From contig JADJEZ010000003.1 in assembly GCA_016708825.1 (NCBI GenBank), forward strand, positions 186,001-250,000: a stretch of DNA of 64,000 nucleotides. Direction: 5' to 3'. Shown piece by piece: positions 37,801-46,657 of the stretch (the first letter of the stretch is position 1; each line of letters begins with the position of its first letter). Source of the DNA: Betaproteobacteria bacterium. Its GTDB lineage: Bacteria; Pseudomonadota; Gammaproteobacteria; Burkholderiales; Usitatibacteraceae. The notes below the pieces were generated by a model, which worked only from the letters and a program-made list of their open reading frames with translations, was not told the origin of the DNA and searched no databases. The position numbers and the translations under genes are program-made.

Positions 37801-38040
37801 TCAGCCCTCGCCGCGACGGCCCTCGTCGGCGATCAGCGAGATCACTCCTTCGAAATCCGAGGCGTCCGAAGGCAGGGGGTCCTGGCTCTCGCTCGCTTCC
37901 AGCACCACGCAGTGGTGATAAACCTGCCGGAGCTTGCGCTCGGCCTCCTCGCGGTCGCGGCCCTGGATGGTGAGGTTGTCGACCACCGAGCCCCCGCGCG
38001 TGCGGATGCGAAAGCCGAATTTCTTCATTTCCAGCGTCAT
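37801..38040 (-). CDS. small conserved-looking protein of unknown function
   Basis: 79 residues, MTLEMKKFGFRIRTRGGSVV at the start, mixed charge and no membrane segment. I do not recognise a family. Codon usage is like that of the neighbours and the length and position between ParA and a flavin disulfide reductase suggest a real gene. The segment DNLTIQGRDREEAERKLRQVYHHC looks like a small beta-alpha unit. Converges on the ParA gene with a five-base gap. Confidence 0.6.
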   Translation of the reverse strand: MTLEMKKFGFRIRTRGGSVVDNLTIQGRDREEAERKLRQVYHHCVVLEASESQDPLPSDASDFEGVISLIADEGRRGEG

Positions 38041-38078
38041 GTGAAGGCGCTCCCGGGCGTTTGCCCCCCGGGGGCCGT

Positions 38079-39491
38079 CTACGCGGCACTCGCCTGGGGT
38101 GATCTGAGCTTCGCGTCGAGATCCCGTAGCGCCGTCCGGAGCCCTTCCTCCACCACGGGGTGGTAGAAGGGCATCTCGAGCATCGATGCGACCGTCATTC
38201 TGTTCGCGGCCGCCCAGGCGAGCAAGTGCCCGATGTGCTCGGCGGCGGGGCCGGCCATCTCCGCGCCCAGGAAGCGGCCCGTGGCCCGGTCCGCGTAAAC
38301 GCGCAGGTGACCCCGGTTCACGCGCATCACCCGGGCGCGGCCCTGGTTCTCGAAGGAGACCTCGCCCGCCACGAAGCTGCCGGGCGGGAGCTTCGCGAAG
38401 CCCCGGCCCACGATGGCGATCTGCGGGTCGGTAAACACCACCGCGAGCGGCATGCGGCGCAGGCCGCGTTCGGACGCCGCCGGAAACCGGGCGGCATTGC
38501 CGCCCGCGATCCGGCCTTCGTCGGCGGCCTCGTGGAGGAGCGGTATGTCGTTCGCCGCGTCGCCCGCGATGAAGAGGTTCGTGTCGCCGACGCGCAGCGT
38601 CACGGGGTCGAATCCCGGAACGCCCGAAGCGTCGAGCGCGAGCCCGAGGTCTTCCAGTCCCAGGCCGTCCACGTTCGGCCGCCGGCCCGTGGCGGCGAGC
38701 ACGTGATCGAAGGTCTCCGTGCACTCGGATCCGTCCAGGCGCGTGTAGGCCACTTCCACGCCCTGCGCGGTCCGTGCGACGCGCTTCACGTGGGCATCGG
38801 GGTCGAGGTAGATGTTCTCGGAAAGCGCGCGCACGGCGGCGTCGCGCACGACGGGATCGGTGAGCGGGCCCACGCGCCCGCCGCGGCCGAGCACCACCAC
38901 CCGCACGCCGAGGCGGGAAAGCGCCTGGCCGATTTCCAGGCCGATGACCCCGGGGCCGAAGACCGCCACGGAGGCGGGCAGGGTATCCCAGGAAAACACA
39001 TCGTCGTTCACCACGAGGCGGTCACCCGCGGCCTCGAGCATCGCCGGCACCGCCGGGCGCGACCCCGTGGCGATCACGGTCGCGCGGGCGATGATGCGCA
39101 GCCTGCCGTCGACCTCCAGCGTGTTGCGATCCACGAAACGCGCCTTGCCGCTCACGCGGTCGGCGGCGGGAAGCGCCTCGACATCCTGCACGACGAAACC
39201 CACGAAGCGATCGCGCTCGCTTCTCACGCGCGCCATGACCTCGCGGCCGTCGACCCGCTTCGTGCCTTCGACATGGACGCCGAAACCGGCGGCGTGGTCG
39301 ATGGCGTGAGAGGCTTCCGCGGCGGCGATGAGGAGCTTCGAGGGCATGCACCCCACGCGGGCGCAAGTGGTGCCGTGGGGGCCGGACTCGACGAGCACGG
39401 CCCGGGCACCGCCCGCGCGCGCGGCACGGTAGGCGGCGAGGCCGGCAGTTCCGGCGCCGATGACGGCGACGTCGACGTTGAGGGACTTCAT
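38079..39491 (-). CDS. dihydrolipoyl dehydrogenase-like flavin disulfide reductase
   Basis: A 470-residue FAD-dependent NAD(P)-disulfide oxidoreductase. FAD motif VAVIGAGTAGLAAYRAARAGG, redox pair in TTCARVGCMPSKLL (C-x4-C), NAD motif VAVFGPGVIGLEIGQALSRLG, FAD site TNLFIAGDAANDIPLLHEA and the catalytic dyad in FYHPVVEEGLRTAL. It is not next to 2-oxoacid dehydrogenase genes but beside a peroxiredoxin-glutaredoxin gene, so it may supply electrons for thiol defence. AGGAGA precedes the ATG at 39491. Confidence 0.88.
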   Translation of the reverse strand: MKSLNVDVAVIGAGTAGLAAYRAARAGGARAVLVESGPHGTTCARVGCMPSKLLIAAAEASHAIDHAAGFGVHVEGTKRVDGREVMARVRSERDRFVGFVVQDVEALPAADRVSGKARFVDRNTLEVDGRLRIIARATVIATGSRPAVPAMLEAAGDRLVVNDDVFSWDTLPASVAVFGPGVIGLEIGQALSRLGVRVVVLGRGGRVGPLTDPVVRDAAVRALSENIYLDPDAHVKRVARTAQGVEVAYTRLDGSECTETFDHVLAATGRRPNVDGLGLEDLGLALDASGVPGFDPVTLRVGDTNLFIAGDAANDIPLLHEAADEGRIAGGNAARFPAASERGLRRMPLAVVFTDPQIAIVGRGFAKLPPGSFVAGEVSFENQGRARVMRVNRGHLRVYADRATGRFLGAEMAGPAAEHIGHLLAWAAANRMTVASMLEMPFYHPVVEEGLRTALRDLDAKLRSPQASAA

Positions 39492-39563
39492 GGCGCTCTC
39501 CTGGAAGGGGCGGGCCGGCTCCGATGCCGAATGCACCTTGAGTCGGCCCGGGTGGGACGATGC

Positions 39564-40313
39564 TTACGCCGCGAGCTTGGGCTTGCCCGCGAACCAGGCT
39601 TCGAGCTCGTCGGCGCCGCCGATGAGCTTCCCGCCGATGAAGGCCTGCGGGGCCGTGCCGCGCCCGGATACGGCGCGGATGGTGGAGAAGCTCACGTTCT
39701 TGCCGATCGCGACCTCCTCGTAGGCCACGCCGTTCGCTTCCAGCAGCGCCTTCGCGCGCGCGCAGTGCGGGCAGCCGGGCTTGGTGAAGATGACGGCCGG
39801 CTCGGGCGCCTTCGCGGCCGGCGCGAGGTACTTGAGCATCGTGTCCGCGTCGGAGACCTCGAAGGGGTCGCCTTCCTTCTCCGGCTCGATGAACTGCTTC
39901 ACGACGACGCCGTCCTTCACGAGCATCGAGTAGCGCCACGAGCGCTTGCCGAAGCCGAGGTTCGACTTGTCGACGAGCATGCCCATCTTCCCGGTGAATT
40001 CGCCGTTGCCGTCGGGGATGAACGTGACGTTGGGCGCGTCCTGGTCCTTCTGCCACTCCGACATCACGAAGGCGTCGTTCACCGAAAGGCAGACGATTTC
40101 GTCCACGCCCAGGCCGGAGAAGGTCGCGGCGAGCTCGTTGTAGCGCGGCAGGTGGGTGGTCGAGCAGGTGGGCGTGTAGGCCCCGGGAAGGGCGAAGACG
40201 ATCACCGTCTTCCCGGCGAAGATCTGGTCGGTGGTGACGTCCTTCCACTGGTTGTCCCGGCGCGTGCGAAACGTGACGGCGGGGACTTTCTGGCCTTCCT
40301 TGGGCTGCAGCAT
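39564..40313 (-). CDS. hybrid peroxiredoxin-glutaredoxin
   Basis: A 249-residue fusion. Residues 1-165 are a Prx5-type peroxiredoxin with the peroxidatic cysteine in FALPGAYTPTCSTTHLP; residues 175-245 are a glutaredoxin with active site TKPGCPHCARAK. Such hybrids reduce hydrogen peroxide using glutathione without a separate glutaredoxin. The gene is divergent from oxyR and shares an intergenic region with overlapping promoters, so peroxide control by OxyR is very likely. Confidence 0.95.
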   Translation of the reverse strand: MLQPKEGQKVPAVTFRTRRDNQWKDVTTDQIFAGKTVIVFALPGAYTPTCSTTHLPRYNELAATFSGLGVDEIVCLSVNDAFVMSEWQKDQDAPNVTFIPDGNGEFTGKMGMLVDKSNLGFGKRSWRYSMLVKDGVVVKQFIEPEKEGDPFEVSDADTMLKYLAPAAKAPEPAVIFTKPGCPHCARAKALLEANGVAYEEVAIGKNVSFSTIRAVSGRGTAPQAFIGGKLIGGADELEAWFAGKPKLAA

Positions 40314-40349
40314 GGCGTGACTCCTGGCTGGTTATAGACGAGATGACCC

Positions 40350-40379
40350 ATTATAGGCTTTCATGATTGATTTCTCCAA
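40350..40379 (-). promoter_or_regulatory. promoter of the peroxiredoxin-glutaredoxin gene
   Basis: On the minus strand TTGGAG (40379-40374) and a perfect TATAAT (40355-40350) are 18 bases apart. It overlaps the divergent oxyR promoter at 40367-40396. ATAG half-sites at 40334 and 40353 recall OxyR sites, but I cannot lay out the four correctly spaced ATAG/CTAT elements. Confidence 0.6.
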
Positions 40380-40396
40380 TTGATAATGGTTATACT
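40367..40396 (+). promoter_or_regulatory. promoter of oxyR
   Basis: TTGATT at 40367-40372 and TATACT at 40391-40396 with an 18-base spacer face oxyR, 30 bases before its ATG. It shares 13 bases with the divergent peroxiredoxin promoter, an arrangement in which bound OxyR could repress itself while activating the other gene. Confidence 0.5.
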
Positions 40397-40425
40397 TTCC
40401 ATAGCCAACCCCAATCGACGCTGCC

Positions 40426-41364
40426 ATGACCCTCACCGAACTGCGCTACGTCGTCGCCCTCGCCCAGGAGCGCCACTTCGGCCGCGCCGCGCAGAAATGC
40501 TTCGTCACCCAGCCCACGCTTTCGCTGGCGCTCGCCAAGCTCGAGGACGAGCTGGGCGTGCGCCTCTTCGAGCGCAACAAGAACGAAGTGCTGGTGACCG
40601 CGATGGGCGCAGCGATCGTCGAACAGGCCCGGCGCGTGCTGGACGAGGCGGGAAAGATCGCCTCGCTCGCCCGCGGCAGCCACGACCAGCTCGCCGGCGC
40701 CCTGCGCCTGGGCGTCATACCGACCATCGGCCCCTACCTGCTGCCGGAGCTCGTGCCCATCCTGCACAAGCGCGCCCCGGGAATGCCGCTCATGATCGAG
40801 GAGAACTTCACCGGCAACCTCGTGCCGATGCTGCGCGACGGCGAGATCGACGTGGCCCTCATCGCGCTGCCCTTCACGGTGCCGGGCGTGCTGACGCGCG
40901 CGCTCTACGAGGAGCCCTTCAGCGTGGTGGTTCCCGAAGGGCATGCCTGGGCGAAGAAGAAGCGCATTCGCCCGGACGAGCTCTCGGGGGAGAGTCTTCT
41001 CGTGCTGAACGCGGGGCACTGCTTCCGCGACCAGGTGCTGGAGACCTGCCCCGGGCAGTCGAACACCGCCAATCCCGACGGCGCTCGCTCGGGCAGCTCG
41101 CTGGAGACGATCCGCAACATGGTGGCTTCCGGTCTCGGTGTGAGCGTGCTGCCCGCCACCGCGCTGCAACGGCGCTACCTCACCAGGCTCGTGAAGGAGA
41201 TTCCCTTCACCGATCCGGCGCCTTCGCGCAAGGTCGCCATCGCGTGGCGCGCGAGCTTCTCGCGCCCCGAGGCCGTGGAGGTCCTGGCCGGCGCGATCGG
41301 CTCGGTGAAGCTCGCCTGCCTGAAGCGGGCCGCCGCGCCCCGGAAGGCGACCCCTCGGCGCTAG
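40426..41364 (+). CDS. oxyR: LysR-family peroxide regulator OxyR
   Basis: A 312-residue LysR-type activator. The N-terminal helix-turn-helix reads LTELRYVVALAQERHFGRAA and QPTLSLALAKLEDELG. The redox pair is in NAGHCFRDQVLETCP: two cysteines eight residues apart, matching Cys199 and Cys208 of E. coli OxyR. Divergent from a peroxiredoxin gene and close to rubrerythrin. Its stop shares the palindrome CTAG with that of the convergent DUF3501 gene. Confidence 0.95.
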   Translation: MTLTELRYVVALAQERHFGRAAQKCFVTQPTLSLALAKLEDELGVRLFERNKNEVLVTAMGAAIVEQARRVLDEAGKIASLARGSHDQLAGALRLGVIPTIGPYLLPELVPILHKRAPGMPLMIEENFTGNLVPMLRDGEIDVALIALPFTVPGVLTRALYEEPFSVVVPEGHAWAKKKRIRPDELSGESLLVLNAGHCFRDQVLETCPGQSNTANPDGARSGSSLETIRNMVASGLGVSVLPATALQRRYLTRLVKEIPFTDPAPSRKVAIAWRASFSRPEAVEVLAGAIGSVKLACLKRAAAPRKATPRR

Positions 41365-41954
41365 GCGAGGTCGCGCGCGAGTGCTGCTCGCGTCTCCGGG
41401 CCCACCGGATCCGCGGCCGCGGTGTATTCCGGGTGGTCGACCCCGATCGAGAGCGCCACACCGTACTTGAGCGCCTCGGCCATTTCCTTCGCGAGTTCGA
41501 TGCGCAGGAAATGCACGGAGGAGGTCTTCTGCTCGTTCTCGCGCTCGAGGTCCTCGTCGGCGATGGCGTAAACCCGCGGCGAGCCTTCGACCTGCACCCA
41601 CACGCGATCCTCGATGCCCTTCAGCTTCGCGAGGGCGACGCGGCGCTCGTCCTCATCCTCGTACTCGATCAGCATCGTGGCCTTGAAGTTGGCTCCGTCG
41701 GGGATGAGCGGGTTGTAGACGTCCAGCTCGTCCTGGATGCCGGCCTCCTCGAAGGTCTTCTCGATCCTCAGCATTTCCTGGATCTGGTAGCGGATGGTGA
41801 GCTCGTCCTCGAAGAGGAGCGTCACGTGCTCGCCCAGGCGGACCGCACGCGGCTTCTTGTGGGCGATGACCTTGGCGCGGTAGTCCTTGCGTGCCTTGGC
41901 GTAGGCCTCGAGGGTCATGAGGGAATCCCGGGATATCTTCGGCATGGCAATCAT
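41361..41954 (-). CDS. DUF3501 family protein
   Basis: A 197-residue cytoplasmic protein. MPKISRDSLMTLEAYAKARKDYR, HKKPRAVRLGEHVTLLFEDELTIRYQIQEMLR and RVYAIADEDLERENEQKTSSVHFLRIEL identify DUF3501, a family nearly always found downstream of rubrerythrin and a CCG-domain Fe-S protein, as here. Its biochemical role is unknown; the neighbours suggest oxidative stress defence. The ATG at 41954 has AGGAAA upstream; a second ATG nine bases on is possible. Confidence 0.87.
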   Translation of the reverse strand: MIAMPKISRDSLMTLEAYAKARKDYRAKVIAHKKPRAVRLGEHVTLLFEDELTIRYQIQEMLRIEKTFEEAGIQDELDVYNPLIPDGANFKATMLIEYEDEDERRVALAKLKGIEDRVWVQVEGSPRVYAIADEDLERENEQKTSSVHFLRIELAKEMAEALKYGVALSIGVDHPEYTAAADPVGPETRAALARDLA

Positions 41955-42019
41955 GGCTTTCCTGTATTGGGTTGGGCGGGAGCGCGGCGGGCGCAATCCG
42001 CTCGCCGCGCGCGTCGGTT

Positions 42020-43360
42020 TCAGTCGGGCAGCCCGTAGGCCATGCGCAGCAGCGTGAGGGGGTGCTTCAGTTCGGCCTTGCCCTTCGTCTCGCCCATGCC
42101 CTGCTCGATGTGGCGTCCCCCGAGCTGGCAGTCGGAGCTGATCCAGTCGGGCTGGGTCTGCGCCATGGCGCGGAACACCGGGCGGCCGATCTTCATGGCC
42201 ATCGCGTGGAATTCCTTCTTGCAGCCCCAGGTTCCGGAGTGGCCCGAGCAGCGCTCGACCGTGTTCACCGTGGTGCCGGGCACCATCTCGAGGGCCTCGC
42301 GCGTCTTCTGGCCCACGTTCTGCACGCGGGAATGGCAGGGGATGTGGTACGAGACCTTCCCGAGCGGCACCGGGAAATCGGTCTTCAGCAGCTCGTCCTT
42401 GCGGCGGGCGACGAGGTACTCGAAGGGGTCGAACATCGCCTCCTGCACCGCGAGCACGTCGGCGTCGCCCGGGAACATCAGCGGCAGCTCCTGCTTGAAC
42501 ATGAGCGTGCAGGAGGGGATCGGCGTCACGATCGCGTAGCCTTCGCGGGCGAGCTTCGCGAGCAAAGGGATGTTGCGCTCCTTGCTCGCCGCCACCGACT
42601 CGAGGTCTCCCAGCTCGAGCCTGGGCATGCCGCAGCACGCCTCCTTCTCGACGATCACGTAGGGGATCGCGTTGTGCGCGAGGATCTTCACGAGGTCGTG
42701 GCCGATGCCCGGCTCGTTGTATTGGATGTAGCAGGTCGAGTAGATGGCGACCTTTCCGGGCGTGCGACTGCCGTCCTTGACCGGGTGCGCCGCACTCGGT
42801 GCCGCGTTCGACCGGAACTTGCGCGGCGCGTAGCTCGGGATCCAGGCCTTGCGGTCCACGCCGAGCGTGCTTTCCATGGCGGCCCGGGCGATCGAGGTCG
42901 CGTTCACGGCATTGGCCACCTGCACCACGACGGGAATCGTCGCGAGCCTGCCCAGCGCGTCGGTCGAGGCGAGGAGCTTGTCGCGCAAGGCCACCTTGCC
43001 GGAGGCGAACTTCACCGCCTTCGCGCGCAGCATCAGGTGCGGGAAGTCGAGGTTCCACGGGTGCGGCGGGACGTAGGGGCACTTCGTCATGTAGCAGACG
43101 TCGCACAGGTAGCACTGGTCGGCCACGTCGACGTACTTCTCCTTCGGCACGCCGTCGAGCTCCCCCGTCGGCCCCTCGTCGATCATGTCGAAGAGCGTCG
43201 GAAAGGACCCGCACAGGCTCACGCAGCGCCGGCAGCCGTGGCAGATGTCGAAGATGCGCTCCATTTCCGCGTGGAGCTTCGCCTCGTCGTGGAACTCGGG
43301 GTTCTTCCAGTCCAGGGGGTGGCGGGTGGGGGCCTCGAGACTGCCTTCTCTCACGCTCAT
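42020..43360 (-). CDS. CCG-domain iron-sulfur protein, GlpC/HdrD-like
   Basis: A 446-residue protein with two ferredoxin-like [4Fe-4S] motifs near the N terminus, CHGCRRCVSLCGSFP and CYLCDVCYMTKCPY, and two cysteine-rich CCG domains (EKEACCGMPRLELGD and, near the end, RCSGHSGTWGCKKEFH, the second CCG partly altered). This is the architecture of GlpC and heterodisulfide reductase D subunits, which pass electrons between a reductant and a quinone or disulfide. Placed between rubrerythrin and DUF3501, it probably feeds electrons to rubrerythrin; this is inferred. Confidence 0.85.
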   Translation of the reverse strand: MSVREGSLEAPTRHPLDWKNPEFHDEAKLHAEMERIFDICHGCRRCVSLCGSFPTLFDMIDEGPTGELDGVPKEKYVDVADQCYLCDVCYMTKCPYVPPHPWNLDFPHLMLRAKAVKFASGKVALRDKLLASTDALGRLATIPVVVQVANAVNATSIARAAMESTLGVDRKAWIPSYAPRKFRSNAAPSAAHPVKDGSRTPGKVAIYSTCYIQYNEPGIGHDLVKILAHNAIPYVIVEKEACCGMPRLELGDLESVAASKERNIPLLAKLAREGYAIVTPIPSCTLMFKQELPLMFPGDADVLAVQEAMFDPFEYLVARRKDELLKTDFPVPLGKVSYHIPCHSRVQNVGQKTREALEMVPGTTVNTVERCSGHSGTWGCKKEFHAMAMKIGRPVFRAMAQTQPDWISSDCQLGGRHIEQGMGETKGKAELKHPLTLLRMAYGLPD

Positions 43361-43390
43361 GGCACTTTGGTCCTAGGGGTTTTCCAGCGA

Positions 43391-43414
43391 AAAGGGGCGG
43401 TTGCCCGCCCCTTT
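43391..43414 (-). terminator. hairpin terminator or attenuator after the rubrerythrin gene
   Basis: A perfect 10-base-pair stem, AAAGGGGCGG/CCGCCCCTTT, with a 4-base loop. On the minus strand the stem ends in TTTT. It lies in the 86-base gap between rubrerythrin and the Fe-S gene, so a large share of transcripts probably carries rubrerythrin alone. Confidence 0.75.
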
Positions 43415-43446
43415 CGGTCGCTCTGCGCGTTGGCCGCGGTCCCGGT

Positions 43447-43869
43447 TCAGTCCGTGAGCGCGTCCAGGGCCTTCTGGAAACGGTTGGCGTGGGAGCGCTC
43501 CGCCTTCGCGAGCGTCTCGAACCAGTCGGCGATCTCCTCGAAGCCTTCGTCGCGGGCGCCCTTGGCCATGCCGGGGTACATGTCGGTGTACTCGTGCGTC
43601 TCACCGGCCACCGCCGCCTTGAGGTTCTGGCGGGAAGAGCCGATCGGCAGGTCTGTCGCGGGGTCACCCACCTGGGCGAGGTAGTCGAGGTGGCCGTGGG
43701 CATGGCCCGTCTCGCCTTCCGCGGTCGAGCGGAAGAGCGCCGCCACGTCGTTCTGGCCTTCCACGTCGGCCTTGTTCGCGAAATACAGGTAACGGCGGTT
43801 GGCCTGGGACTCGCCGGCGAAGGCGGCCTTCAGGTTGTCGTGCGTCTTCGTGCCCTTCAGGGGTTTCAT
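43447..43869 (-). CDS. rubrerythrin, short form without rubredoxin domain
   Basis: A 140-residue ferritin-like diiron protein, a cytoplasmic peroxide reductase. The metal ligands lie in AGESQANRRYLYFANKAD, EGETGHAHGHLDYLA, AGETHEYTDMYPGMAK and KAERSHANRFQKAL. The C-terminal rubredoxin domain of classical rubrerythrin is absent, so an external electron donor is needed; the Fe-S protein downstream is the obvious candidate. TTGGAC and TATGAT upstream may be its promoter, with a long 19-base spacer. Confidence 0.93.
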   Translation of the reverse strand: MKPLKGTKTHDNLKAAFAGESQANRRYLYFANKADVEGQNDVAALFRSTAEGETGHAHGHLDYLAQVGDPATDLPIGSSRQNLKAAVAGETHEYTDMYPGMAKGARDEGFEEIADWFETLAKAERSHANRFQKALDALTD

Positions 43870-43987
43870 GCGGCCTCCTGGTTGGGTGACGATGCCTGAA
43901 CGGCATCCATCGGGTGATCAACGCATCCGAAGGAAATCATAGGCGCGGCCGGGCGGAGCCGTCCAATTGATTGTTCCGATTCGGGCG

Positions 43988-44002
43988 ATTGGCGTCGCCA
44001 AT
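43988..44002. promoter_or_regulatory. perfect palindrome upstream of rubrerythrin
   Basis: ATTGGCG-T-CGCCAAT, 7-base arms around one base, about 120 bases upstream of the rubrerythrin start and 33 bases past the end of the next gene. It could be an operator or a weak transcription end signal; no T tract follows. Confidence 0.35.
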
Positions 44003-44034
44003 TCAGGGCGCGCGCGCGACGGGCCGCCCGCGCG

Positions 44035-44493
44035 CTACTTCAGGCGGCTCTCGATCAGCCTTGCCGCCTGCATCGTGTCGACCCGGTTGGCGTTCTTCTC
44101 GCGCGCGAAGGTCACCGTCACCAGGAGCTTGCCCTTGCGGAACATGCCGGACTTGTTCGCTCCGAACCAGAAGGCGCGGTCGCCGACGCTTTCGACCCAC
44201 TCCACCTTGCGGCGGTAGATCTTCTCGAGGTTCTCGCGCTCGTACTGGAGCTCGTTCTCGGCGGCGTACTGGACCTCGCGGATCCGCACCACGACCACCG
44301 CGGCCCGGCGCGAGTCCTCGAAAGCGCATTCCGACGGATTGCCGCTCTTTCTCGGCGAGATCTTCGTGGCCACGCCCGCGGCGATGGAGTTCACCTCTTC
44401 GATGGTGATCACGGTGCAGGCATCGGGCGGGGCCGCGAGGCCCGTTGCAGCGGCACTGGCGGCCAGGCAGGCGAGGAGGAGGTTCGCTTTCAT
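44035..44493 (-). CDS. exported protein of unknown function, end of the cox operon
   Basis: A 152-residue protein with a signal peptide (MKANLLLACLAASAAATGLA) and two cysteines that could form a disulfide. DACTVITIEEVNSIAAGVATKI resembles the start of small periplasmic proteins of the DUF3558-like kind, but I do not assign a family. ATG overlaps the stop of the VWA gene upstream (ATGA), so it is translated with the cox operon. Confidence 0.65.
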   Translation of the reverse strand: MKANLLLACLAASAAATGLAAPPDACTVITIEEVNSIAAGVATKISPRKSGNPSECAFEDSRRAAVVVVRIREVQYAAENELQYERENLEKIYRRKVEWVESVGDRAFWFGANKSGMFRKGKLLVTVTFAREKNANRVDTMQAARLIESRLK

Positions 44494-45709
44494 GGGATTG
44501 GATCGCGTGGTTGAAGGGACTGTCCGTATCGTAACCCATGGCGCCGGGACGGCGCTTGCGCGAGGGTGCGGGCGAGGTCGTGAAGGGAGTCGATGTTGTG
44601 CGCCGGCAGGAACGCGTCGGCGTGGGGCATCATCGAGCGGATGCCGGAGGCCACGGGCTCGAAGCCGTCGTAGCGCAGCAGAGGATTGAGCCAGACGAGC
44701 CTCCGGCAGGACCGCGCAAGCCGCGCCATTTCCTGGTCGAGCCCCGTCTCGTCGCCGCGGTCCAGTCCGTCGGTCATGAGCAGCACGCAGGCGTTCTGCC
44801 CGAGGACGCGTCGCGACCAGCGCCAGTTGAACTCGCGCAGGCAGGCGCCGATGCGCGTTCCGCCCGCCCAGTCGGGGACGGCGTCGCACACCCGCTTCAC
44901 GGCCTGGTCCACGTCGCGGCCGCGCAGGGGCCGCGTCACGTTCGTGAGCCGCGTGCCGAAGAGGAACACGGAGACGCGCTCGCGCTCGCCCGCCAGGGCG
45001 TGCAGGAAGTGCAGGAACATGCGCGAGTAGCGGCTCATCGAGCCCGACACGTCGCACAGCACCACGAGGGGGGGCGGCGCCGGCCGGCGCCGGCGGCGCG
45101 ATAGTGGCAGAGCTCGCCGCCCTGGCGCGCCAGGCGCCTGAGGGCGGCGCGCAGGTCGATCGCCGGCCCCGCGCGTCCGGCCGGAATCGGCGCGTCGCGA
45201 CCAGGGGCACGGGCAGGTCGAGCCTCGCCGACCAGGCGCCGGGCCTGCGTCCCATTCCGCGGCGGTCATCTTCTCGAAATCGAGGTGGCGCAAGGCGCTC
45301 GCCGGCGAGAAGGTGAGCGTCGCGTCGATCGCCCAGTTCGTCGGGCACGTCCTCGGCGCTGGCGCATCGCGCGGCGCGGGCAGAGAGCGCCTGGGCGACC
45401 CCCGGGCTGACACCGGCCTCCGGGGCGGGCATGCGCCCGCGCACCTTCGGCAGCAGCATCGCCATCATCTTCTCCTCCAGCGCCGGGTCGCGCCAGAAGA
45501 CGTCGAAGGCCTGGTCGAAGACGGCCTGCTGCTCGTGGCGCGTGAGGAAGAGCGCCGCGAGCGTGGCGTGCCAGTCGGCGCGCCGCTCCACGCCGGCGAG
45601 CGCGAGCGCCTGCGTGGCGTCGATCACCTTGCCGGTTCCCGATGGGAATGCCCGCGGCACGCAGGATGCGCGCGAAATGAAGGACGTTCTCGGCGAGGCG
45701 GCCGGCCAT
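44490..45709 (-). pseudogene. CoxE-like VWA-domain protein, at least four frameshifts
   Basis: Pieces in all three frames add up to one protein. N terminus MAGRLAENVLHFARILRAAG; then TGKVIDATQALALAGVERRADWHATLAALFLTRHEQQ; then ATLTFSPASALRHLDFEKM; then LDLPVPLVATRRFRPDARG; finally PPLVVLCDVSGSMSRYSRMFLHFL with the MIDAS motif DxSGS, to the end. Together with the MoxR ATPase encoded upstream this is the CoxD-CoxE pair that matures the active site of cox-type Mo hydroxylases. The breaks lie near 45640, 45360, 45240, 45165 and the C run at 45066. Confidence 0.8.
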
Positions 45710-45720
45710 GGCGCGACCGC

Positions 45721-46626
45721 TCAGGCGCCGACCCGCGCGCGGATCTCGCGCACGAGCGCGGCGGCCTCGGTGCCCTGCAGGCGCGCGATGTCGTCCTGGT
45801 ACTTGAGGAGCACGCCGAGCGTGTCGTCCACCGTGGCGGGGTCCAGCGCCACGGCGTCGAGCGCCATGAGCGCGCGCGTCCAGTCGATGGTCTCCGCGAC
45901 GCCCGGCGCCTTGAAGAGGTCCATGCCGCGCAGGCGCTGCACGAAGGCCACGACCTCCCGCGACAGGCGCTCGGAGGCGCCGGGAGCCTTGCGCCGCAGG
46001 ATCTCCAGCTCGCGCTCGGCGGCGGGATAGTCGATCCAGTGGTAGAGGCAGCGGCGCTTCACGGCGTCGTGGATCTCGCGCGTGCGGTTGGAGGTGATCA
46101 CCACGACGGGCGGCTGCCCGGCGCGGATGGTTCCCAGCTCGGGGATCGTCACCTGGAAGTCGGACAGCACCTCGAGCAGGTAGGCCTCGAAGGGTTCGTC
46201 GGCGCGGTCCAGTTCGTCGATGAGGAGCACGGGCGCCGGTGCGCCGGGCAGGCCCTCGAGCGCGCGCAGGATCGGGCGCTTGACGAGGTAGGCCGCGGAG
46301 AAGATGTCCGCGGCGATCCCTTCACGGTCGCTGAGGCCGGCGGCCTCGGCGAGGCGAATGGCCATCATCTGGCGCTGCACGTTCCACTCGTAGACCGCGC
46401 CCGCGGCGTCCAGGCCCTCGTAGCACTGCAGCCGGATCAGCTCGCACCCCAGCTGCGCGGCGAGCACGCGCGCGAGTTCGGTCTTGCCCACGCCCGCCTC
46501 GCCCTCGAGGAAGAGCGGGCGCCCGAGCTTCAACGCGAGGAAGAGCGCCGTCGCGAGGCGCCGCTCGGCGACGTAGCCGCCGTCGGCGAGGAGGGCGGCG
46601 GTCTCGTCGATCGATCCGGGATGCAC
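45721..46626 (-). CDS. MoxR-family AAA ATPase, CoxD-like
   Basis: A 301-residue AAA+ chaperone. Walker A LEGEAGVGKTELARVLA, Walker B APVLLIDELDRADEPFEAYLLE and sensor region VVVITSNRTREIHDAVKRRCLYHW are intact. In cox operons the MoxR protein CoxD works with CoxE to insert sulfur and copper at the Mo site. Here it follows coxM and precedes the VWA gene, the same order as in form II cox clusters. Uninterrupted. Confidence 0.9.
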   Translation of the reverse strand: MHPGSIDETAALLADGGYVAERRLATALFLALKLGRPLFLEGEAGVGKTELARVLAAQLGCELIRLQCYEGLDAAGAVYEWNVQRQMMAIRLAEAAGLSDREGIAADIFSAAYLVKRPILRALEGLPGAPAPVLLIDELDRADEPFEAYLLEVLSDFQVTIPELGTIRAGQPPVVVITSNRTREIHDAVKRRCLYHWIDYPAAERELEILRRKAPGASERLSREVVAFVQRLRGMDLFKAPGVAETIDWTRALMALDAVALDPATVDDTLGVLLKYQDDIARLQGTEAAALVREIRARVGA

Positions 46627-46657
46627 GGCGGCTTGCTCGCCCGGTACCCGCGCCCGC

